A stretch of 64,000 nucleotides of DNA from Heterostelium multicystogenum (taxonomy: Eukaryota > Evosea > Eumycetozoa > Acytosteliales > Acytosteliaceae). The stretch spans positions 1-64,000 of the forward strand of contig RCNN01000020.1 of the NCBI GenBank assembly GCA_003667245.1, given 5' to 3'. The notes under the pieces were generated by a model. The model did not search any database. It was not told the DNA's origin and worked only from the letters and a program-made list of their open reading frames with translations. Below are positions 39,149 through 47,842 of this stretch, one piece after another. The translations under genes were made by a program, and so were the position numbers. Positions within the stretch are counted from its first letter, which is position 1. Each line of letters opens with the position of its first letter.

Positions 39149-39952
39149 GTGGCCTATTTCGAACATGAAGGTTGCACCCTGCATTACGAGGAATATGGCC
39201 ACGGCGCGCCGCTGATCCTGATCCACGGCCTGGGCTCCAGTTGCCTGGACTGGGAACTGCAAGTGCCCGTGCTGTCCCAACACTATCGCCTGGTGGTGGT
39301 GGATGTGCGCGGTCACGGCCGCTCCGACAAACCCCGTGAGCGCTACAGCATCGCCGGCTTCACCGCCGACCTGGTGGCCTTGATCGAACACCTGCATTTG
39401 CCGCCGGCCCACGTGGTCGGCCTGTCCATGGGCGGCATGATCGCCTTTCAACTGGCAGTGGATGAGCCGCAAATGCTCAAGAGCCTGTGCATCGTCAACA
39501 GTGCGCCCCAGGTCAAGGTTCGCAGCGCCAGCGACTATTGGCAGTGGGCCAAGCGCTGGAGCCTGGCGCGCATCCTCAGCCTGAACACTATCGGCAAGGC
39601 CCTGGGCAGCCTGCTGTTTCCCAAGCCCGAACAGGCCGAACTGCGGCGCAAGATGGCCGAACGCTGGGCAAAAAACGACAAACGTGCTTACCTCACCAGC
39701 TTCGATGCGATTGTTGGCTGGGGCGTACAGGAACAACTTTCGAAAATCTCCTGTCCAACCCTGGTCATCAGCGCCGACCACGACTACACCCCCGTGGCGC
39801 AGAAAGAAATCTATGTAAAACTGCTGCCCGATGCGCGGCTGGTGGTGATCGAGGATTCCCGCCATGCCACGCCGCTGGACCAACCCGAACGCTTCAACAA
39901 CACCCTGCTCGATTTTCTCAAGACAGTCGAAACCACAACCCAGGATCACTGA
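39149..39952 (+). CDS. alpha/beta-fold hydrolase
   Basis: Serine hydrolase of the alpha/beta fold; substrate unknown. Seen: LILIHGLGSSCLDWELQV with the oxyanion-hole His-Gly, VVDVRGHGRSDKPRERYS, HVVGLSMGGMIAFQLAV with the nucleophile Ser (G-L-S-M-G), LVISADHDYTPVAQK with the acid, and VVIEDSRHATPLDQPERFN with the catalytic His. 267 aa, intact. GTG start at 39149 after AAGGAG. Followed 3 bases later by ppiA, so likely one operon. Confidence 0.92.
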   Translation: MAYFEHEGCTLHYEEYGHGAPLILIHGLGSSCLDWELQVPVLSQHYRLVVVDVRGHGRSDKPRERYSIAGFTADLVALIEHLHLPPAHVVGLSMGGMIAFQLAVDEPQMLKSLCIVNSAPQVKVRSASDYWQWAKRWSLARILSLNTIGKALGSLLFPKPEQAELRRKMAERWAKNDKRAYLTSFDAIVGWGVQEQLSKISCPTLVISADHDYTPVAQKEIYVKLLPDARLVVIEDSRHATPLDQPERFNNTLLDFLKTVETTTQDH

Positions 39953-39955
39953 CCC

Positions 39956-40519
39956 ATGCTGAAAAAAATCGCCTTCTTTGCCGGTTCCGTACTGTTCGCT
40001 GCCAACCTGATGGCGGCCGAACCCGCCAAGGCACCCCACGTCTTGATCACCACCACCAATGGCGACATCGAGATCGAACTGGACCCGGTCAAGGCCCCGA
40101 TCAGTACCAAGAACTTCCTGGCCTATGTCGACAAGGGCTTCTACACCAACACCATTTTTCACCGGGTAATCCCGGGCTTCATGGTGCAGGGCGGTGGTTT
40201 TACCCAGCAAATGTCGCAAAAGCCGACCGAAGCACCGATCAAGAACGAAGCCAGCAACGGCCTGCATAACGTGCGCGGCACCCTGTCGATGGCGCGTACC
40301 AACGACCCGAACTCCGCCACCAGCCAATTCTTCATCAACGTTGCGGACAATGCCTTCCTCGACCCGGGCCGTGATGCCGGTTACGCGGTGTTCGCCAAAG
40401 TGGTCAAGGGCATGGACGTGGTCGACATCATCGTCAACTCGCAGACCACCACCAAACAGGGCATGCAGAACGTGCCAATCGATCCTGTCCTGATCAAGTC
40501 GGCCAAGCGCATCGACTGA
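39956..40519 (+). CDS. ppiA: periplasmic peptidyl-prolyl cis-trans isomerase A (cyclophilin)
   Basis: Cyclophilin that speeds prolyl isomerisation during folding of exported proteins. Seen: signal peptide [17 protein letters not shown], then the cyclophilin domain with [16 protein letters not shown] (the active-site Arg and Phe), [20 protein letters not shown] and [20 protein letters not shown]. 187 aa, intact. Confidence 0.95.
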   Translation: MLKKIAFFAGSVLFAANLMAAEPAKAPHVLITTTNGDIEIELDPVKAPISTKNFLAYVDKGFYTNTIFHRVIPGFMVQGGGFTQQMSQKPTEAPIKNEASNGLHNVRGTLSMARTNDPNSATSQFFINVADNAFLDPGRDAGYAVFAKVVKGMDVVDIIVNSQTTTKQGMQNVPIDPVLIKSAKRID

Positions 40520-40602
40520 AGGCTACAGGGAGTTTCGCGCGGGGCCCGCAAGGCGTCGCGCGCATTTGAACAGGAGAGCCCGCCGCGCGGGCGTCAGACC
40601 TA

Positions 40603-42435
40603 ATGCTCTATCGTCGTTTTGAACAACTGATCGACATCTTCCGCGAACCTCCCAGCGCGGCCCCTCCAGACAAAGTCCTACCCTTCTACGTCTATTACCT
40701 GCGCCAGGTATGGCCAAGCTTTGCCGCCTTGCTGGTGGTGGGCCTGATCGGCGCGCTGATCGAAGTGGCGCTGTTCAGCTACCTGAGCCGCATCATCGAC
40801 CTGGCCCAGGGCACGCCGCCCGCCAACTTCTTCCAGATCCACGCCACCGAGCTGATCTGGATGGCCGTGGTCGCCCTGCTGTTGCGCCCGATCTTCGGCG
40901 CCCTGCATGACCTGCTGGTGCACCAGACCATCAGCCCCGGCATGACCAGCCTGATCCGCTGGCAAAACCACAGCTATGTGCTCAAACAGAGCCTGAACTT
41001 CTTCCAGAACGATTTCGCCGGGCGCATTGCCCAGCGCATCATGCAAACCGGCAACTCCCTGCGCGACTCCGCAGTGGCCGCCGTGGACGCGATCTGGCAC
41101 GTGGCGATCTACGCCATCAGCGCCCTGGTGCTGTTCGCCGAAGCCGACTGGCGCCTGATGATCCCGCTGATCACCTGGATCGTCGCCTACAGCCTGGCCC
41201 TGCGGTACTTCGTGCCACGGGTCAAGGAGCGCTCGGTCATCTCCTCCGAGGCACGCTCAAAACTGATGGGGCGGATCGTCGACGGCTACACCAACATCAC
41301 CACCTTGAAGCTGTTCGCTCATACCAATTTCGAGCAGAACTACGCCAGGGAAGCGATCGTCGAGCAGACCGAGAAAACCCAGCTGGCCAGCCGCGTCGTG
41401 ACCAGCATGGACATCGTGATTACCACCATGAACGGCCTGCTGATTGTCACCACCACCGGCCTTGCCCTGTGGCTGTGGACCCAATCCCTGATTTCGGTGG
41501 GCGCCATCGCCCTGGCCACCGGCCTGGTGATTCGTATCGTCAACATGTCCGGCTGGATCATGTGGGTGGTCAACGGCATTTTCGAAAACATCGGCATGGT
41601 CCAGGACGGCCTGAAAACCATCGCCCAGCCGCTGGCAGTGACCGACCGGGAAAATGCCCCGCGCCTGGAAGTGCCCCATGGCGAGGTGCGGTTCGATCAG
41701 GTGGATTTCCACTACGGCAAGAAGAGCGGGATCATCAGCGGCTTGAACCTGGCGATTGAACCGGGTGAAAAGATCGGCCTGATCGGTCCGTCCGGCGCGG
41801 GCAAATCCACCCTGGTCAACCTGCTGTTGCGCCTGTACGACCTGCAAGGCGGCCGTATCCTGATCGACGGCCAGAACATCGCCGACGTCGCCCAGGAAAC
41901 CTTGCGCGAACAGATCGGCATGATCACCCAGGACACCTCGCTGCTGCACCGTTCGATCCGCGACAACTTGCTGTATGGCAAGCCGGACGCCACCGACGAA
42001 GAGCTTTGGGCCGCCGTGCACAAGGCCCGCGCCGACGAGTTCATCCCATTGCTGTCGGACGCCGAGGGCCGCACCGGCCTCGACGCCCACGTCGGCGAAC
42101 GCGGGGTGAAACTCTCCGGCGGGCAACGCCAGCGCATCGCCATCGCGCGAGTGCTGCTCAAGGACGCGCCGATCCTGATCATGGACGAAGCCACCTCCGC
42201 GCTGGATTCGGAAGTCGAAGCGGCGATCCAGGAAAGCCTGGAAACCCTGATGCAGGGCAAGACGGTAATCGCCATCGCCCACCGGCTGTCCACCATTGCC
42301 AGAATGGACAGGCTGGTGGTGCTGGAAAAAGGCCAGATCGCCGAGACCGGCAGCCATGCCGAATTGCTCGCACACGGCGGTTTGTATGCGCGATTGTGGC
42401 AACACCAGACCGGTGGCTTCGTCGGAATAGACTGA
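40603..42435 (+). CDS. ABC transporter, fused permease and ATP-binding domains (multidrug/lipid exporter type)
   Basis: Half-transporter of the MsbA/MDR-like exporter class, working as a homodimer or heterodimer in the inner membrane. Seen: six hydrophobic helices in residues about 30-330 (PSFAALLVVGLIGALIEVAL, AIYAISALVLFAEADWRLM, SISVGAIALATG-type segments), then Walker A GLIGPSGAGKSTLVNLLLRL near residue 395, the Q-loop, signature KLSGGQRQRIAIAR near 502, and Walker B ILIMDEATSALDSE near 525. 610 aa, intact. Substrate not predictable. Confidence 0.93.
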   Translation: MLYRRFEQLIDIFREPPSAAPPDKVLPFYVYYLRQVWPSFAALLVVGLIGALIEVALFSYLSRIIDLAQGTPPANFFQIHATELIWMAVVALLLRPIFGALHDLLVHQTISPGMTSLIRWQNHSYVLKQSLNFFQNDFAGRIAQRIMQTGNSLRDSAVAAVDAIWHVAIYAISALVLFAEADWRLMIPLITWIVAYSLALRYFVPRVKERSVISSEARSKLMGRIVDGYTNITTLKLFAHTNFEQNYAREAIVEQTEKTQLASRVVTSMDIVITTMNGLLIVTTTGLALWLWTQSLISVGAIALATGLVIRIVNMSGWIMWVVNGIFENIGMVQDGLKTIAQPLAVTDRENAPRLEVPHGEVRFDQVDFHYGKKSGIISGLNLAIEPGEKIGLIGPSGAGKSTLVNLLLRLYDLQGGRILIDGQNIADVAQETLREQIGMITQDTSLLHRSIRDNLLYGKPDATDEELWAAVHKARADEFIPLLSDAEGRTGLDAHVGERGVKLSGGQRQRIAIARVLLKDAPILIMDEATSALDSEVEAAIQESLETLMQGKTVIAIAHRLSTIARMDRLVVLEKGQIAETGSHAELLAHGGLYARLWQHQTGGFVGID

Positions 42436-42614
42436 TTCCGTTGGTTAACTGCAGCCTCAATTCCGAACAATTCTGACAGTTTTCTCTATCCCGCTGGTCT
42501 TGCGACACAATCCTGCTGTACTCCAATCAGGCCCCAGGAGGGCCCTGATTTAAGGCAGCAGGGATGCATCACAGACCCGTTAATCAGATAGAGCAATCTA
42601 TTAAGGATGTGTTC

Positions 42615-43313
42615 ATGTCACTGTTCAAACGTTCCGTTACGGAAGGACTGGGTACGTTTTGGCTGGTGTTGGGTGGCTGCGGCAGTGCGGTACTGGCCGC
42701 ATCGTCCCCGGTCGGGATCGGTGTGCTCGGTGTGGCCCTGGCGTTCGGGCTCACGGTGCTGACCATGGCATTTGCCATCGGGCACATCAGCGGTTGTCAC
42801 CTGAACCCTGCAGTGTCGGTGGGGCTGGTAGTGGGCGGAAGATTTCCGGCCAGGGAGTTACCGGCGTACATCGTGTCCCAGGTAATCGGCGGCGTCGTTG
42901 CCGCTTCATTGTTGTACTTCATAGCCAGCGGCAAGCCGGGGTTCGAACTGGCTTCGGGCCTGGCCAGCAACGGCTACGGCGAGCATTCGCCTGGTGGTTA
43001 TTCGATGGCAGCGGGGTTTGTGTGCGAGTTGGTGATGACGGCCATGTTCGTGCTGATCATCCTCGGCGCCACCGACCGTCGTGTGCCGACGGGCTTCGCG
43101 CCCATTGCCATTGGCCTGGCGCTGACGCTGATCCACCTGATCTCGATCCCGGTCACCAACACCTCGGTCAACCCGGCCCGCAGTACCGGCCCGGCGCTGA
43201 TTGTCGGCGGTTGGGCGCTCCAGCAGTTGTGGATGTTCTGGCTGGCGCCGATCCTCGGTGCAGTGGTCGGCGGCATTACCTATCGATGGCTCGGCACGGA
43301 AAAAACCGCCTGA
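42615..43313 (+). CDS. aqpZ: aquaporin Z
   Basis: Water channel of the MIP family. Seen: six helices with the two half-helix motifs [15 protein letters not shown] (first NPA) and [15 protein letters not shown] (second NPA, Arg of the selectivity filter included), start [20 protein letters not shown], a family hallmark. 232 aa, intact. A hairpin (AATCAGG..CCTGATT, about 42525-42550) sits in the leader. The gene ends just before the 37-bp direct repeat. Confidence 0.95.
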   Translation: MSLFKRSVTEGLGTFWLVLGGCGSAVLAASSPVGIGVLGVALAFGLTVLTMAFAIGHISGCHLNPAVSVGLVVGGRFPARELPAYIVSQVIGGVVAASLLYFIASGKPGFELASGLASNGYGEHSPGGYSMAAGFVCELVMTAMFVLIILGATDRRVPTGFAPIAIGLALTLIHLISIPVTNTSVNPARSTGPALIVGGWALQQLWMFWLAPILGAVVGGITYRWLGTEKTA

Positions 43314-43321
43314 GCCAGACA

Positions 43322-43358
43322 GGTTCAGCCCTGCCGATAAGGCAGGGCTGCCCTCGCC
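43322..43358. repeat. 37-bp direct repeat, copy 1 (left flank of brnTA)
   Basis: Identical over 37 bases to 43950-43986. It contains the hairpin AGCCCTGCC-gataa-GGCAGGGCT and encodes, on the minus strand, the same last codons (ALPYRQG-stop) as the end of the acyltransferase gene. Confidence 0.95.
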
Positions 43359-43367
43359 AGTGCTCTA

Positions 43368-43616
43368 TCAGCCTTGATGTGCCTGCATATACTGGCGCAG
43401 CAACTGATTGATGCGCGTCTGATAGCCAGTCCCATGCCCCTTGAACCACTCAAGAACGTCAGCATCCAGACGGATAGTAACTGCCTGCTTGACCGGCACA
43501 CGCAATTCGGCACGACGGAAGAAGTCTTCTCCCAACTCGGGGATGTCGCTGGTATCGATCTCCCGATCGTCCATCTTAGCCAGGCGCTCCCAGTCAGTTT
43601 TCGATGCTTTCGACAT
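43368..43616 (-). CDS. brnA: BrnA-family antitoxin
   Basis: DNA-binding antitoxin of the type II BrnT/BrnA system; neutralises BrnT and represses the operon. Seen: 82 aa with ERLAKMDDREIDTSDIPELG at the N-terminus and the ribbon-helix-helix-like end KQAVTIRLDADVLEWFKGHG, YQTRINQLLRQYMQ, the hallmark of BrnA. The start overlaps the end of brnT by 23 bases, the usual toxin-first order, so the two are translated from one mRNA. Intact. Confidence 0.93.
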   Translation of the reverse strand: MSKASKTDWERLAKMDDREIDTSDIPELGEDFFRRAELRVPVKQAVTIRLDADVLEWFKGHGTGYQTRINQLLRQYMQAHQG

Positions 43617-43873
43617 AGTATTTGGCCTCCTGTTTGGTTGCTTTTCGGGCGGAAATAATGCGAATTACGTCACCCCGCCTCTCGGTGTATACAACTACAC
43701 CTACCAGTAATTTTATCCAGCCAATGCTGACCCAGCGTTCTTCGTCATAATCCGTTCGAGTATCACGTTGTGACAATATTGGATGTTGAAAAATATCCGA
43801 TACGTCGTTGAAGTCTATGCCGTGCTTGCGGATGTTTATTTGGTTTTTTGGATTCATCCCACTCAAAACGCAT
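43594..43873 (-). CDS. brnT: BrnT-family RNase toxin (N-terminus disturbed)
   Basis: Ribonuclease toxin of the BrnT/BrnA module (RelE-like fold). Seen in the intact part: NIRKHGIDFNDVSDIF, the family hallmark near the N-terminus, DYDEERWVSIGWIKLLVGVV and VIRIISARKATKQEAKYY, with the conserved Arg and basic residues expected for RNA cleavage. The start is uncertain: an ATG at 43866 leaves the first residues unlike the family, while an ATG at 43873 fits better but lies out of frame because of an A-run near 43850. Either a sequence error or a real 5' lesion. Gene order toxin then antitoxin. Confidence 0.88.
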
Positions 43874-43949
43874 GCTGCATCCTGTATTTACTTTTGTACA
43901 TACACTGTAGCGAAGTGCTCCCGCCCTCGGCACCTGTCAACCGATCAGT
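43874..43949 (-). promoter_or_regulatory. brnTA promoter region with TGTACA-containing repeat
   Basis: AT-richer stretch between the right-hand repeat and the toxin start, holding a TGTACATACA element (about 43896-43905) that is a partial palindrome. BrnA is known to autoregulate its operon, so this is a candidate operator. No footprint can be inferred. Confidence 0.35.
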
Positions 43950-43986
43950 GGTTCAGCCCTGCCGATAAGGCAGGGCTGCCCTCGCC
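43950..43986. repeat. 37-bp direct repeat, copy 2 (right flank of brnTA)
   Basis: Perfect copy of 43322-43358, 628 bases apart. This copy includes the stop codon and last residues of the acyltransferase gene. Confidence 0.95.
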
Positions 43987-45077
43987 TCCTCGGCATATGC
44001 CAGGATCCCCACGCTTTCGCGCTTCAGGAAATCCGCCACGGCGGTCTTCAATCCCGGGTGTCGCAGGTAATGCCAGGAGTGCGTGATCACCGGCTCAAAC
44101 CCGCGAATCAACTTGTGCTCGCCCTGGGCGCCGGCGTCGAAACGCTGCAGGCAATGGGCAATCGCGTAATCCATGCCTTGGTAGAAGCAAGTCTCGAAAT
44201 GCAGCCGGTCGAACTCGGCCAGGCAGCCCCAGTAACGCCCATAAAAACTGTTGCCGCCGATCAGGCTGAAGGCCATGGCCACCGGCCGTGAGCCTTGCTT
44301 GGCCAGCACCACGCGAATCGCCTCGGGCATGCGCTCGGCCAGCAGACTGAAAAACGCCCGGGTCAGGTACGGCGATTGTCGGCGTATGGCGTAGGTATTG
44401 GCGTAACAGGCGTAGACAAAATCCCACTGCGCCTCGCTCAACTCATGACCTTGCAGCCACTCGAAATCGATGCCCTGCCCCGCCACTTGCTCGCGCTCCT
44501 TGCGCATCTGTTTGCGCTTGCGCGAACTCAGCGCGTCGAGAAAGTCCTGGAAGTCGCGGTAGCCGCGGTTTTGCCAATGAAACTGGCAGCCCAGGCGTTG
44601 CAGCCAACCCGGCTGCCGGGCCAGTGCGGTGTCTGCGAGGGCGTCGGTAAAGTTGATATGGGCGCTGGAAAGGCCTTCGATTTCCAGGTAACCGGGCAGG
44701 CTTTTAAGCAATTCGAAACCGTCCTCGGCGCTGGCGGCCAACAGGCGCGGGCCGCTGACCGGGCTGAAGGGCACGGCCGTCAGCAATTTCGGGTAGTAGT
44801 CGATGCCCGCCCGCTCGCAGGCATCGGCCCAACCGTGGTCGAACACGTACTCGCCATAGGAATGCCATTTGCGATAGCTGGGCAACGCGGCAATCAGCCG
44901 TCCACCTTCATAATGCAGCAAATGCTCGGGCTGCCAGCCGGAGTGCGGGCCGATGCTGGCGCTGTCTTCCAGGGCACTGAGGAACGCATGGCGCAGAAAC
45001 GGCTGATCGACGGGGACCAACGCGTTCCATTCATCGGGCGCAATCTCGGACAGGTTATTCAAACGTTGTAACGGCAT
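43953..45077 (-). CDS. FemAB-like / BioF2-like GNAT acyltransferase (DUF482 family)
   Basis: Predicted acyltransferase of the GNAT/FemAB superfamily (PF04339-type); substrate unknown. Seen: MPLQRLNNLSEIAPDEWNAL, FLRHAFLSALEDSASIGPHS, GWQPEHLLHYEGGRLIAALP, KRKQMRKEREQVAGQGIDFE, a conserved basic motif, and GGNSFYGRYWGCLAEFDRLH, LHFETCFYQGMDYAIAHCLQ, GEHKLIRGFEPVITHSWHYL. 374 aa, intact. The last seven residues (ALPYRQG) lie in the right-hand direct repeat, so the TA cassette entered exactly at the gene's 3' end. Confidence 0.9.
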   Translation of the reverse strand: MPLQRLNNLSEIAPDEWNALVPVDQPFLRHAFLSALEDSASIGPHSGWQPEHLLHYEGGRLIAALPSYRKWHSYGEYVFDHGWADACERAGIDYYPKLLTAVPFSPVSGPRLLAASAEDGFELLKSLPGYLEIEGLSSAHINFTDALADTALARQPGWLQRLGCQFHWQNRGYRDFQDFLDALSSRKRKQMRKEREQVAGQGIDFEWLQGHELSEAQWDFVYACYANTYAIRRQSPYLTRAFFSLLAERMPEAIRVVLAKQGSRPVAMAFSLIGGNSFYGRYWGCLAEFDRLHFETCFYQGMDYAIAHCLQRFDAGAQGEHKLIRGFEPVITHSWHYLRHPGLKTAVADFLKRESVGILAYAEEARAALPYRQG

Positions 45078-45103
45078 CCCATTCCCCGACGGTCACGGCT
45101 TTG

Positions 45104-45203
45104 TGTAGGAGCGAGCGTGCTCGCGATGATCGTTAACGACAACGCGACCATTCTGACAGAACGCGGTGATCTCGGGTTCTTCGCGAGCAAGCTCGCGCCT
45201 ACA
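45104..45203. repeat. BIME: inverted REP pair
   Basis: Two 23-bp arms (45104-45126 and 45181-45203) inverted with two mismatches, TGTAGG..GCTCGCGA type, between the acyltransferase gene and the porin gene. Confidence 0.85.
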
Positions 45204-45214
45204 GGACACGGCGC

Positions 45215-45242
45215 AAAAAAAAGCCCCGCCAAACGGCGGGGC
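45215..45242 (-). terminator. intrinsic terminator of the porin gene
   Basis: On the minus strand GCCCCGCC-gttt-GGCGGGGC followed by eight T, 65 bases past the porin stop. Confidence 0.92.
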
Positions 45243-45306
45243 AAACCAAATGAGGAGCGCTTTGACGGATGAAGAAAGAGCGCTTTGGAGCGGTATTACA
45301 GGTTGC

Positions 45307-46637
45307 CTAGAACACGTATTGCACGCGGGCCACGATGGCGTCGCCGCTGTCGTCGCCATTGGCGTTCTGGATCTTGTCAGTGCTGACCTTGAGGTAGTTG
45401 GCAGACACCTTCACCGCTTCGTTGGCGTACCAGTTGACACCGATGGTGTTCAGGCTTGCCTTGGCGTCACCCACTTCACGGGTCGCGCTGTTACGCACTA
45501 CGTTTTTGTCGTCAACGCTGATGTTGTCGTAGCGGTAGAACACTTCCCACGCACCGAACTGCTTGTTCTGCGGCTTGATGGTGTCGAACTTAGCGCCGTC
45601 GAGTTTGTAGACCCGGGACTCGCCGGTCAGCGTGTAGGCCACCTGGCCGTAGAACCCCGTGGCCTTCACGTCCTGATAAGCGCTGCTGTCGGCCTTCATC
45701 TTGCGGTTCAGGTATTCGGCCTGCAGGGACAGCGGACCGCGGGCGAAGGCAAATTCGCCGCCGAACACCGTGTCGGTGTCGTAGGCGTCGTTCGCGGTCA
45801 GGTTGCCGGAGTCCAGCCCTACACCGCCGCGGTCGCACGGTTGCCGTTGGCCCCGGCATCGTTACCGCCGTTGGTGGCAACGCCACGAGCGTCCAGGCGA
45901 GGACGGATCCGCGAGTCGAACGAGGTGTCCTTCAGGTCACGCACCGCCACGTCCACACCCAGGTGCAAAACGTTGCCGCTGTCGTGCATCGGCGCAAACA
46001 CGGCACGGCCGTTGAACTGCTTCACGCCTTTGCCGTCCTTGTCGTTGATGTCCTTGGACGACACGCTGGAGGACAGGTAGGCCATGTCAGCCACCACGGC
46101 GCTGACCTGCAGGCCCATGCCGTTCTCGTGGGAGTTGATCCAGTCGGCGACTTCATAACCGAGGTTACGCTCGATGGCGGTCACCCATTTGGAACTGGTG
46201 GCTTTTTCCAGGCCGAAGTCCTGGTCGAAACGACCCGCGCGGATCACCACTGGCTTGAAGCCTACGTACGAGAAGGACGCTTCGTCGAAGTAGCCATCAT
46301 CGGCATTGCCGGAGTTGTGGGAAAAGTCGTAGTTGATCTGGTATTTCCAGTCCTTGTACACCGTGCCGCCCAATTCGAGGTAGGCACGTCGGAAGTATGT
46401 GGCGTCAGCCGAGTTGCCATTCTTGGTGTAAAAGCCATCAAACGTGCCGTAATCGGCCTGCAAACGACCACCCAGCTTGAAGCTGAAATTCTGGTCGGTG
46501 GTTGCAACCTCAAGGCCGCCCTTGGTTTTGACAACGATATCGGCACCGTCAGTAGTGACAGTACCGGCGAAAGCCTGGGCGGTGACGGCCAGGGCCAAGG
46601 CGCTGGCCGCGAAACCGGCGAAGTGCTTGCGGATCAT
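45307..46637 (-). CDS. OprP/OprO-family phosphate-selective porin (frameshifted)
   Basis: Outer-membrane trimeric porin with anion (phosphate or polyphosphate) selectivity in the P. aeruginosa prototypes. Seen: signal peptide [80 protein letters not shown], a hallmark, [20 protein letters not shown], and the C-terminal strand [18 protein letters not shown] with terminal Phe. One frame change near 45820. About 443 codons. No good Pho box was found upstream, so phosphate regulation is unproven. Confidence 0.92.
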
Positions 46638-46913
46638 CGAAGAATTCCCTAATTGATGGTCTTGTGCATTGGTAAAACACGCGGTTTAGAGCCGCTGGTG
46701 TTGGGGGGCGATCTTGGCGAGGGGATATTTCAGCCGGGTTGCCGGAACATAAAGATTTTGTTACTCGGGAACTTTTTAATAGCCATTCGAAATAAGCCAG
46801 AGCCTACGGAAATCAAGGCTCCAGCCCTGAAAACTGGTAAAAATGGCAGATGATACAAAATGTAAAAACACCCGAGAAAAATGAAATATTTTTCATCTTG
46901 GTTGTTTTTTGAG
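46638..46913. other. AT-richer region upstream of the porin gene
   Basis: About 275 bases without a gene, with A/T-rich patches around 46740-46910 that probably hold the porin promoter. A weak TTTACAT-type pair around 46845-46862 is too far from a Pho box to claim. Confidence 0.45.
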
Positions 46914-46949
46914 CAAAAAAAAGCCCGCATCTTTTATCGATGCGGGCTT
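46914..46949 (-). terminator. intrinsic terminator after the anti-sigma gene
   Basis: On the minus strand GCCCGCATC-gataaaa-GATGCGGGC followed by eight T, about 25 bases after the anti-sigma stop. Confidence 0.92.
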
Positions 46950-46975
46950 CGTTTAAGTGTGAAAAGTGATGGATA

Positions 46976-47209
46976 TTATTGGTCGCGGGAGCGCTCGGCG
47001 GCCAGGCGTTCGGCCAACGCATCAACATCGGCGATAGGCGGCTCGGGCAGGATCTTCAGCGTCGCCTGCATCAAGCGCATCTGCCGGATAAAGCGCCGGC
47101 AGTTGGGGCAGAACATCAGGTGATGGCGCACCAGCAGGCGCTCGCGAAAGGTCAGTTGCCCATCGAGATAGTCACTGGAACGTGCCACTTGTTCCTTACA
47201 GGTCAACAT
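46976..47209 (-). CDS. zinc-finger (zf-HC2) anti-sigma factor
   Basis: Small anti-sigma factor. Seen: 77 aa with LTCKEQVARSSDYLDGQLTF and the HxxxCxxC metal motif in RHHLMFCPNCRRF (His30, Cys34, Cys37), as in ZAS-type anti-sigma factors. No membrane helix, so cytoplasmic. It overlaps the ECF sigma gene by 7 bases, the usual cotranslated pair. Probably senses redox through the zinc-thiol site, by analogy only. Confidence 0.88.
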   Translation of the reverse strand: MLTCKEQVARSSDYLDGQLTFRERLLVRHHLMFCPNCRRFIRQMRLMQATLKILPEPPIADVDALAERLAAERSRDQ

Positions 47210-47817
47210 TCGCCGGTTTCCTCAAAATGCTCCACCGTGGCGAAGACTTTAAGCCGTGCTCGATGCAACAGCACACGAACATTGGAGAGCGATAGCGTCA
47301 GAAGATTACAAATCTCCTCCAACTCCAGCCCCTGACGTTCGCGCAGCAGCAGTACGCTGCTTTGCAGTTCGGAAAGACTGGCCAGCGTGTGCTCCAGGCA
47401 ATTACGCAGTTCGTCTTCGGTAAGCAGCGCTTCGGGAGTGTCCTGATGCCAGGCAAACGGCGCGACCGCCCAGTGGCCATCGTCGGGCACAAAGCGATCA
47501 TCACCGATGGTGCCATGGGGCGCCGGCAAGTCATCGAGCAGTACTTCCCGGCGGTTTTGCTTGTACCGGCCCTTTGCCGAGTTGGCAGTAATGGTCAGCA
47601 GCCAGGTCTTGAGGCTGGAACGCCCCTCGAACTTCGCCAGGTTACGCACCACCGAGAGCCAGGCGTCCTGCACCACCTCATCGGCATGGCGCTGGCCAAC
47701 GATGGCATAGGCCACGGCACGCATCGCGCTCTGGTAGGTGGTGACCAACTCCTTGTAGGCCCGCTGCTCACCCTTGAGCAATCGTTCAAGCAGGTGCGCG
47801 TCGTCCGCTGCTGCCAT
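47203..47817 (-). CDS. ECF-type RNA polymerase sigma factor
   Basis: Extracytoplasmic-function sigma-70 factor. Seen: region 2 with LLKGEQRAYKELVTTYQSAM, VGQRHADEVVQDAWLSVVRN and KFEGRSSLKTWLLTITANSA, region 4 with LASLSELQSSVLLLRERQGL, LELEEICNLLTLSLSNVRVL and LHRARLKVF. 204 aa, intact. Cotranscribed with the zinc-finger anti-sigma gene. The upstream KAS III gene is on the same strand with about 25 bases between; in P. aeruginosa I recall PA3285 and PA3286 in the same order. Confidence 0.92.
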   Translation of the reverse strand: MAAADDAHLLERLLKGEQRAYKELVTTYQSAMRAVAYAIVGQRHADEVVQDAWLSVVRNLAKFEGRSSLKTWLLTITANSAKGRYKQNRREVLLDDLPAPHGTIGDDRFVPDDGHWAVAPFAWHQDTPEALLTEDELRNCLEHTLASLSELQSSVLLLRERQGLELEEICNLLTLSLSNVRVLLHRARLKVFATVEHFEETGEC

Positions 47818-47842
47818 TCAAGACCTCGATTTCAAAACATGA

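Noticed and set aside
46845..46862. Pho box upstream of the OprP/OprO-type porin gene
   Set aside because: Only a weak match to paired CTGTCAT units; too many mismatches to claim PhoB control.
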